Shown here: positions 57,206 through 64,000 of the stretch, one piece after another
Numbering within the stretch: the first letter of the stretch is position 1
Layout of the letters: every line of letters begins with the position of its first letter
From: an uncultured Clostridia bacterium
GTDB taxonomy: Bacteria; Bacillota; Clostridia; Oscillospirales; Ruminococcaceae
Assembly (NCBI GenBank): GCA_947626165.1
Contig: CANQRG010000005.1
Coordinates: 99,984 to 163,983, forward strand
Length of the DNA stretch: 64,000 bases
Direction: 5' to 3'
Made by a program: the position numbers and the translations under genes
The notes under the pieces: generated by a model
Told to the model about the DNA's origin: nothing
Databases searched by the model: none
The model's input: only the letters and a program-made list of their open reading frames with translations

Positions 57206-58288
57206 ATGGGATTAATAATTTTTATAAGCATTGTAGTAGCAATAATTGATATAGTTTTTATCGTACCTATATTTACATCTGTTATCAATACAATACGTTA
57301 TCATGACAATTTTGTCAAAACTATCAAGGTAAAGTATTTGAAAATGTTTAATGCTATTTTTCACCCTGCATTAATAATAATTTTACCAATACTTATAATT
57401 TGTAGTATTTGTTCAATAATTACTAATTCGGGAGTTATAGTAAAGATTGGAAGTTTTTTTGAAGCAAATGAATTTACAGCTAAATACCAAGCAACAGTAA
57501 AAGTTGCCGATACTGGTTCTTTATCAAAATTTAACACCCTACTATTAGACATAGATGAAGAAACGGTTGATGTAGTTATTGAAAAAAATATAAATGAAAC
57601 AGAAGAAACTTATAGAGATGAAGTACGCACAAAATATTTTCCAGAATACCACATTAATTCCATCGAATATAAAAATTATGTTTTTAACGATGATGATTTT
57701 GAAGAATATAACACATATAGTGATAGTGAAATAAACAAAGCTGTAGACTTTACACCAAAAACTATGTATAGATATGGTAAAGAGGTAACTGTTGAGGGAG
57801 ATTATCCTACATTTGAAGTAAAACTGTCAAATGTTTTGGTTGAAAAGTTATCAAACGATAAATTTACTTTTGATTATTATGTAATTCTTATTTCATATAT
57901 AATATTTATGTGCTTACTTGTAATTTATTTAACTTGGGTTGTTTATAAAATAAAAAATTCTAAAAAAGCATCAATTATAGCATTTGTTATAACTTTAATA
58001 ATATCTATACTTCTTGTTGTGCTTCCATTAAACTATATTTATTCAAATGCTTATAGCAATGTATCTGAAAACTCGGTCGCATCATCTCAAACTTATCAGA
58101 ACAGAGAAATCACAACTTTCCAAATCGACGAATATGAAGGAGTATATTTATTAAACCCCGATAGTATGAAAATACACAGATATGACTGTTATACCATCAA
58201 GCACAAAGAAAACTTTATTAAAACCACCGATTATGAAAAAGCTATTGAAGAAGGATACGAGCCTTGTCAGGTTTGTAAGCCAGAATAG
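57206..58288 (+). CDS. Membrane protein with a C-terminal H/C-C-x2-C motif, unknown function
   Basis: I do not recognise this 360-residue protein as a named family. It has two hydrophobic helices near the N-terminus (about 3-26 and 48-72), an external acidic domain (about 75-220), and two further helices (about 228-250 and 256-278). The C-terminus has H324, C328 and C354-x2-C357 in a KIHRYDC ... AIEEGYEPCQVC arrangement. That pattern is like the small metal-binding repeat found at the ends of some nuclease and Ada-like proteins. It lies 9 bp before the serine recombinase gene in the same direction and is probably co-transcribed. Confidence 0.7.
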   Translation: MGLIIFISIVVAIIDIVFIVPIFTSVINTIRYHDNFVKTIKVKYLKMFNAIFHPALIIILPILIICSICSIITNSGVIVKIGSFFEANEFTAKYQATVKVADTGSLSKFNTLLLDIDEETVDVVIEKNINETEETYRDEVRTKYFPEYHINSIEYKNYVFNDDDFEEYNTYSDSEINKAVDFTPKTMYRYGKEVTVEGDYPTFEVKLSNVLVEKLSNDKFTFDYYVILISYIIFMCLLVIYLTWVVYKIKNSKKASIIAFVITLIISILLVVLPLNYIYSNAYSNVSENSVASSQTYQNREITTFQIDEYEGVYLLNPDSMKIHRYDCYTIKHKENFIKTTDYEKAIEEGYEPCQVCKPE

Positions 58289-58297
58289 GAGGTAAAT

Positions 58298-59782
58298 ATG
58301 CCAAAAGCAGTAATATATGCCAGATATTCTAGTGATAAGCAAACAGAGCAATCAATAGAAGGGCAATTACGTGTGTGCTATGATTATGCAAAAGCAAATA
58401 ACATACATATTATCGGAGAATATATAGATCGTGCTAAGACAGGTAAATACGACGATAGACCAGAATTTCAACGTATGATTAACGATGCAAAAACTATTGA
58501 TATTAACTATATACTTGTATATAAACTTGACAGGTTTTCACGAAATCGTTATGACAGTGCTGTATATAAGCATAAGCTAAAGGAATACGGTGTAAAGGTA
58601 TTGTCAGCGTGTGAAAATATTTCTGATAGTGCAGAAGGTATTATATTGGAAGCTGTTCTTGAGGCTTCTGCTGAATATTACTCCGTTGAATTAGCAGAAA
58701 AAACCAAAAGAGGATTAAAAGAAAGTGCTTTAAAAGCTAATTCAACCGGAGGTACGCTTCCGGTTGGTTATAGAATAGAGAATAAAAAATTAGTCATTGA
58801 TGAACGTACTAAATATGCACCCAAATTAGTATTTGACTTATTTAATGAAGGCAAAAGTAAAACAGAAATATGCAATGCATTAATTGACAGAGGATTTTTA
58901 ACATCAAAAGGTAATAAACCTAAAATATCAACAGTAGACAGCATATTAAGAAACAAAAAATACATGGGCGTTTATCACTATAACGGAATAGAAATTGAAG
59001 GCGGCTGCCCTGCTATTATAACAAAAGAACAATTTTATAAGGCACAGGAACGCTTAGAAAAAGTCGGTAAAAAGAGAGGAGAAAAACAAGTGAAAGCAGA
59101 TTACTTATTCGGATATAATTTATACTGTGGAAAGCATAATGAAAGAATGGTAGGACGTGCAGGCACTAGCCGAAACGGAACTAAATATAATTATTACTAT
59201 TGTTCTAAATGCAAAAAATATATTCCAAAGCAAAAGCTAGAGGATTACGTCATTGACGTTACCGCCGAATATGTTCTTACGCCTGAGAAAATAAAAAGCA
59301 TCTCCGAAAAAGTTGTTGACATTGCTAAATTGGATTATGATAATCGTGAAGAAATTAACCTTACAAAGCAAATAAACAAAATTAATTCAGAAATTAACAA
59401 AGCGACAGAAATGCTAATAACCACTGATATAGACAGTGTAAGGAAATTACTTCCCGAAAAAATAAAAGCTCGAGAAGCAGAAAAAAGAGCTTTGGAAAAT
59501 CAACTTAGAAAATTGCAAACAACAGTACAATTATCTCCTAAAGACGTAGAAAAGTTTTTATTAGACCTTTCCGAGAGAAAAAATGATGATACAGAATACC
59601 GAAAAAGTATAGCTAACATATTCATAAACTCAATTTTTTACTTTGACGACAAAATCATAATAATATACAATATTTCAAAAGATGAAAAACAGCCGACGTC
59701 TGATGATATAAAAAAACTGTGCGAAAAATTGTGTTCGCACAGTTACTGTGTTGGAAATAAGCAGCAAAAAAGATTTTTTTGA
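58298..59782 (+). CDS. Large serine recombinase
   Basis: A 494-residue site-specific recombinase. The resolvase domain opens AVIYARYSSDKQTEQSIEGQ with catalytic Ser11 and has the conserved YKLDRFSRNRYD and EGIILEAVLEASAEYYSVEL. A recombinase domain (about 160-260, KTEICNALIDRGFLTSKGNKP), a zinc ribbon (YCGKHNERM ... YYYCSKC) in which one usual cysteine is replaced by His, and a coiled coil (about 345-410) follow. Such enzymes integrate and excise transposons and ICEs of Tn4451/Tn5397 type. AGGAGG precedes the ATG. It looks full length. Confidence 0.93.
   Translation: MPKAVIYARYSSDKQTEQSIEGQLRVCYDYAKANNIHIIGEYIDRAKTGKYDDRPEFQRMINDAKTIDINYILVYKLDRFSRNRYDSAVYKHKLKEYGVKVLSACENISDSAEGIILEAVLEASAEYYSVELAEKTKRGLKESALKANSTGGTLPVGYRIENKKLVIDERTKYAPKLVFDLFNEGKSKTEICNALIDRGFLTSKGNKPKISTVDSILRNKKYMGVYHYNGIEIEGGCPAIITKEQFYKAQERLEKVGKKRGEKQVKADYLFGYNLYCGKHNERMVGRAGTSRNGTKYNYYYCSKCKKYIPKQKLEDYVIDVTAEYVLTPEKIKSISEKVVDIAKLDYDNREEINLTKQINKINSEINKATEMLITTDIDSVRKLLPEKIKAREAEKRALENQLRKLQTTVQLSPKDVEKFLLDLSERKNDDTEYRKSIANIFINSIFYFDDKIIIIYNISKDEKQPTSDDIKKLCEKLCSHSYCVGNKQQKRFF
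59715..59744. repeat. Perfect 11-bp inverted repeat in the 3' end of the recombinase gene
   Basis: AACTGTGCGAA and TTCGCACAGTT are separated by 8 nt, inside codons about 473-483 of the recombinase. The C-terminal residues here (KLCEKLCSHSYC) look unlike the rest. It may be a terminator-like hairpin or a recombination-related site. Confidence 0.6.
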
Positions 59783-59893
59783 TATGGACTTGAACTAGCT
59801 CTTCATTAAGATATTATTTGTATCTAATATTTCTACTATATCACCCTGATTGATTAAAAAATAACACATGATTGCAATCTCTGTTCAGAAATA

Positions 59894-62404
59894 TTAATTT
59901 CTGTAATTTCTATTATTAATATCAATATTTTTAGGTTCGTTGCTTTTTTGATATTCTTTATTCTGCTCTTCAAGTAATTTAAATAAATTATCGTATACAT
60001 TGTTGTCAGAGTTACATACAGTAGAGTTAAGAATTTTATAAAAATTAATCTGATATAATGATAAATATTTTTCAATCCAATGTGTTAAGCATTTACACAT
60101 TTCAGTATTATTTTTAGTTTGGGAATTTGCAAATATATTTTTTATTTCATTAAAATACTTAATATGATTATAAATAACTCTTACTATATGCAATTGTGGT
60201 CGAAATGAGTTTTTGGAAAGTTTTTTCTCTACTTCAGATTGTGCGTCAAAATATGGTCTTGTCCTCGGATGAAAATATTTTCTTAAATATGCATTTTTAT
60301 CTATATTATATTTATTCATATATTGTTTCATAAAAATATAGTGTCTTTCACAACACAAAACAATAGCGTTATATACAGGCTGAATTATGCTATTAATTTC
60401 ATCTTTGTTTTTAGCTTGATGTAAAGGCTTTGCAATATCATTACGACAATACCTAGCAGAATAAAATTCAAAATTTGCCACTATATCTCGGATAAGAACT
60501 ATACCTTCATCAGTGATAGAAAATTTTACTTTTTCAGCTTTATTATTATCCAAACAATCCTTAAAATACGCTTTAAGTTCAATATTTGAAGCCGCAGTAT
60601 GCTTTAATTTTACTCCATTAACAAAATATAATGGCCGCCTCCACAGTTCATCTTCAGAATCATAACCATATGGATTAATATTAACAGATTTCGGAGTTCT
60701 AGAACACATATCTGCTAAACGTTCAATAATTAAATCACAAGAATCTATATTAATGGTTTTATTATATTTATTAGATATTTGCCTTCTGTTTAATTTAGTA
60801 TCAATAGTTAAAAAATTAATAAACCTAAATTTATCAACTATATCTTTTAAAGACACATCATATTCAAATGGTATATCATTTCTATTATTGTTATAGTAAT
60901 GTAATATCTGCCCACACTTTGACATGTAAAGATAATTTAAAATCAGTCTATTAAGTGTAGTTGGATAATCTATCATATTAAAATTCCGACAACCAAATCC
61001 TAAAGTATTCCAAATAGCTTTCTTTCGATATAGATAAGAAATTGTGAATATTAAAGTTGCAACTTTTTGCCATTCTTTTGATGATGAATCTAGTTTAAAA
61101 TCAGATAAAATTATCGTAGAATATTTATCATCTTCAAAAAATGCAGATAACGCATTTACAAATGCACGATAATTATGATTAAAAAAAGCATCAAAATTTA
61201 TAGCACTTATTAATTCGTTCTCTGTTTCATCATTAAATACATTTGAGGTGTCACTAGAATTAATAGAAACTATTTGCTTTAATTGTTTTAACTTATTTTT
61301 CGTTAATTCATCGTCAATGTTCTTTTCCCAATAATCAATACGGTGTTTTAAAATATCTTGCGATAAATATAAATTAGAGATATCGCAAACATTTACACAA
61401 GAAGAATTATAATTTGTCATCATTTCTAAATTAGGTAAATGAGAGATTATATGCGAATATAATACTTTTCGAACTGCAATACATATAGAAAAATTAGGTA
61501 AATTATCATATTTTTTGTTTTTGTATTGTATTTATCTGTGAATTACACCCCAAAGAGAAAGCACATTTTCTGCCGGAATTGCTGGATTTGTTATTATATC
61601 TAAATCATCAAAAATAAGCATATAATATTTTGGATTTGTATTTTCTTCTACACAGAATTGTGAACATATCAATAAAATTAATAATGCAACTATGGTTTGA
61701 ACCTGTCCCACATTATACCATATATTAATTTTATTTGTTTTATTAGAATAATTATCATATAAAAATTGATGAATATTATTTCCAAGTACTTTCCATCTTG
61801 AATTTTTCTTTATTTTCTTAAATTCACTTATAATATTGGGAAGTTCTAAATCTAATTCCTTTATATCTGGATCTGAACCTATTTCAATAAATTTATTCCA
61901 TATTCTATTACGTGTTTTGGTTTTGGATATAATATTATTCATACATTCAATAAATTTTAATAAGGACTCATTGAAAAAAAGATATGGTTCTTGTTGATAT
62001 GACCAATTATTGCCTACATTTATGTAATAACTATACATATCTTGTCCACTATTATGAATTAAATTATTTATGAATGTTGTTTTTCCGCATCCTGCATATC
62101 CTTGAATAACAAATAATTTATTAATATTTTTATTATTAATAAAATTTTCATTTATCCAATCATCACAATCTTCACCATATAATGTCTGTGTCAAATTATT
62201 TTTAGAAATTCCTTCTGTAACATTTATACTTCTATTTTTTATTAATGAATAATCAAGATAAATTCCTTCATGTCCCATATTACCCCAAAACATTTCAAGG
62301 CTAACAAGATTTTTTACTTCAGTATTATTATTTACTACAAAAACTTGCGAATGAGAATCAGCCCTCAAATAGGCCTTTAAGGGAATATTATTATTAATGG
62401 TCAT
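59894..62404 (-). pseudogene. STAND/AAA-like P-loop ATPase interrupted by one in-frame stop
   Basis: Two open parts, 62404-61532 (290 residues) and 61531-59894, lie in the same frame, separated only by TAA at 61534-61532. Read through, the protein is about 836 residues. The N-terminal part has Walker A GYAGCGKTT (102-110) and Walker B MLIFDDLD (262-269). After the stop the frame continues without break through SICIAVRKVLYSHIISHLPN and a long helical part with a winged-helix-like ITDEGIVLIRDIVANFEFYSARY. This is the plan of STAND/KAP-like NTPases in bacterial immune systems. A C-to-T change of a CAA codon would explain the stop. AGGAGAG precedes the ATG, 12 bp after the nucleosidase gene. Named family not identified. 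Confidence 0.65.
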
Positions 62405-62416
62405 AAAATCACTCTC

Positions 62417-63712
62417 CTACTGAATAGTTGTATGATATTGATTACTCTGTTTACTAGGCTCAATAATTTTATTTTCTATCATTTTATCGAATATAACATT
62501 TGCAATTTCATTATTTGTTTTATAAAATTTTTTAATGTTTTTTATAACAACATCTTTTTTTACATAATTATAATAATCACAACGATTATTCTTTCTTCTA
62601 AAATCACCCATCCAGTTAATTATTTTTAAAGATAATAACTTTTTTTCGCATAATAATCTAATCAAAACAATACCAGCACAAAATGCCGCATAACTTTGTA
62701 ATTTATCCTTTAAATTATTAGGAACCTCCATATTTTCATTTTTAAGTTTTTTATCAATATCCTTATACTCTCCCCAGTCACATATAGCTTTTAAAATGAA
62801 GCATGGAATCTTTGTATAAAAAATACATTCCTTAGCAAGTCCATACCCTTCCATCTCTCCACCTAATTCTTCTTCATTATTTATAGATTCACGTAACATT
62901 TTTTTTACTTTTCGAGAAGAAATTACAGCTTCACCCGTGCTCATATTGCCCATTTTAACTTTAATTGAAAAACAATATTTTGTTTCATTCTTTTTACATT
63001 TACCAAATAAATCAAGTGAACTATCTATAATTCTTCCTTCTTCAGCATTACAAAAATCCCTTAAATTTGAGTATATAAAACTGTTTGAAAATTTATCTTC
63101 TAACCATAGATTAAAATTATCATTTTTTATCTTTAAACCATTTTCAGAAATCTTTTGTCCTATAGACCAAGGATAAAGTTTTTTGGGAATTATTACATCT
63201 CCAATATTTTGATTATTCGGGTCTCGACCATAACATACTCCAAATGAAACAATGCATGTTGGATAAAGAAACTGATTTTTATTAATATATCGAACTAAAT
63301 CAGTGCTTCCTCCAGGCGTATTCGCACCTGTTTCATATGCATTTAAATGTAAGAAATAAAATGAATTAATTTTAAAAATATATGCCTCAGCAGAAGCTAA
63401 ATCACTTTTTTCAAAAATAGGTAACATATGTTCCCTTTTCTGTAAGTTATTATCTTTAATTTTTGAAACAATAAAATTTAAAGAATCACATTCAATTTTA
63501 TTAGCTGTTAAAATGACAAATGAAACAAGAGGAAAAAATGAATCAAAATCACAATCTTTGCAATTCCTAATTTCATTTTTAAATTTTCTCATGTTATTAT
63601 AGTCTCTTATCGAACTGTAACATTTTTCCATTAATTCTTTTCGACTTGAATTAAGAAAGTCTTTTATATATTTAATTACAGGATTTTCTAAGGATTTTTT
63701 AGTATGCATCAA
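62417..63712 (-). CDS. Nucleoside phosphorylase-fold protein (PNP/MTAN-like nucleosidase), candidate immune effector
   Basis: The 431 residues centre on a PNP_UDP_1-type domain (about 62-360): FVILTANKIECDSL at the start, SFGVCYGRDPNNQNIGDVIIP, GNMSTGEAVIS (255-264), the ribose-binding GEMEGYG (285-291) and the catalytic-type Asp312 in KAICDWGE. A helical N-terminal extension (1-60) and a C-terminal segment (365-431) with NEIANVIFDKMIENKIIEPS, possibly a small winged helix, flank it. Nucleosidases of this fold serve as ATP- or NAD-degrading effectors in several anti-phage systems. The gene precedes the ATPase in the same transcript. Start: TTG at 63712 (9 nt after AAAGGTG) or the next codon ATG at 63709. 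Confidence 0.8.
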   Translation of the reverse strand: MMHTKKSLENPVIKYIKDFLNSSRKELMEKCYSSIRDYNNMRKFKNEIRNCKDCDFDSFFPLVSFVILTANKIECDSLNFIVSKIKDNNLQKREHMLPIFEKSDLASAEAYIFKINSFYFLHLNAYETGANTPGGSTDLVRYINKNQFLYPTCIVSFGVCYGRDPNNQNIGDVIIPKKLYPWSIGQKISENGLKIKNDNFNLWLEDKFSNSFIYSNLRDFCNAEEGRIIDSSLDLFGKCKKNETKYCFSIKVKMGNMSTGEAVISSRKVKKMLRESINNEEELGGEMEGYGLAKECIFYTKIPCFILKAICDWGEYKDIDKKLKNENMEVPNNLKDKLQSYAAFCAGIVLIRLLCEKKLLSLKIINWMGDFRRKNNRCDYYNYVKKDVVIKNIKKFYKTNNEIANVIFDKMIENKIIEPSKQSNQYHTTIQ

Positions 63713-63961
63713 TTATTATTACACCTTTCATGATAAATTAAAATTATAAATACTTCAATTGCTATAATTATAATATCACAAAGTTCGACAAAAATTTTAT
63801 ATATTTTGTTAATTTTCTATATATTTATATTTTTACATTTTTATTCTTTTAATTATTTTGTAAAAACCTATTAATCTAATAACACCATAATTAAAATATT
63901 TTACTAATATTTGCCTAATATTATACACTATAATCTCAAATTTTATAGGAGGTGTTATTTC
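63713..63961. other. AT-rich divergent gap
   Basis: This stretch separates the nucleosidase gene (-) from the gene starting at 63962 (+). It is very AT-rich with several TATAAT-like strings, for example on the minus strand near 63769-63774, but no convincing -35/-10 pair. I see no open frame. Confidence 0.5.
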
Positions 63962-64000
63962 ATGAGAAGAAATTACACAAGTAAAGAAAAAGAAATGGTA
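63962..64000 (+). CDS. N-terminal fragment of an unknown gene, perhaps an IS-family transposase OrfA
   Basis: A strong ribosome binding site (TAGGAGGTG, 63946-63954) is followed by ATG at 63962 and 13 codons, MRRNYTSKEKEMV, before the window ends. The opening resembles the helix-turn-helix OrfA of IS3-type elements, but 13 residues cannot decide. Confidence 0.4.
   Translation, partial: MRRNYTSKEKEMV

Noticed and set aside
61424..61531. A frameshift or an intergenic gap between two ATPase-region genes
   Set aside because: Codon phase is identical on both sides (61534 and 61423 are in the same phase) and the intervening codons are open apart from one TAA, so a nonsense codon and not a frameshift or a real gene boundary explains the split best.

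Overview
The window is a chromosomal segment of a low-GC, endospore-forming Firmicute, most likely a clostridial (Oscillospiraceae/Ruminococcaceae-like) anaerobe. The case rests on sporulation genes (end of spoIIIAH, yqzL, yqfC, yqfD, ylbJ, yunB), the Clostridia-type gene order asp23-nusB-xseA-xseB-ispA-dxs-tlyA-nadK-argR-recN, GatCAB amidotransferase, ThyX in place of ThyA, a split transketolase, strong AGGAG-type ribosome binding sites and frequent TTG/GTG starts.

Layout. (1) 1-10.1 kb, + strand: the end of spoIIIAH, then a long housekeeping operon (asp23, nusB, a Kae1-like paralogue, exonuclease VII, isoprenoid genes ispA and dxs, tlyA, nadK, argR, recN) closed by a hairpin terminator. (2) 10.1-16.6 kb, + strand: thyX and tmk (dTMP and dTDP supply), a DUF2156 protein, a DJ-1 protein, 5-formyl-THF cyclo-ligase, mltG and a U32 peptidase, ending at a bidirectional terminator. 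(3) 16.6-25.6 kb, - strand: a Xer-type recombinase with its own strong promoter, mutS2, recO with an overlapping yqzL, era, dgkA, ybeY, phoH, yqfD and yqfC. ylbJ is divergent (+). (4) 26.8-33.4 kb, - strand: an XRE regulator, then ligA-gatC-gatA-gatB and yunB. (5) 33.5-52.3 kb, - strand: a long run transcribed from miaB through ylbF, mutS, mutL, miaA, hfq, an HlyD-like protein, yggS, sepF, ylmH, divIVA, ileS, lspA, rluD, a Cof hydrolase and the two transketolase halves. It mixes mismatch repair, tRNA modification and cell division. (6) 52.4-54.5 kb, + strand: a DnaD-domain protein and a DnaC/DnaI-type helicase loader, divergent from miaB and convergent with tyrS. tyrS (-) is controlled by a tyrosine T-box leader at about 55.9-56.1 kb.

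(7) 56.2-64.0 kb is an accessory region and is visibly more AT-rich. It starts with two decayed fragments abutting head to head: a minus-strand phage/ICE-type protein remnant and a plus-strand ImmA/IrrE metallopeptidase remnant. A membrane protein with a C-terminal H/C-C-x2-C motif and a large serine recombinase follow, co-directional and 9 bp apart. On the other strand lies a two-gene cassette: a 431-aa nucleoside-phosphorylase-fold protein (intact nucleosidase-like motifs plus a possible C-terminal winged helix) and a STAND/AAA-like P-loop ATPase. The ATPase reading frame (about 836 codons) is interrupted by one in-frame TAA at 61532-61534. I read this pair as a candidate nucleotide-depleting anti-phage system on a small integrative element, and it is the most interesting part of the window. 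The last bases open a new + strand gene, possibly an IS transposase.

All function calls come from reading the sequence against remembered family features. No database search was run. I saw no rRNA, tRNA or CRISPR array.
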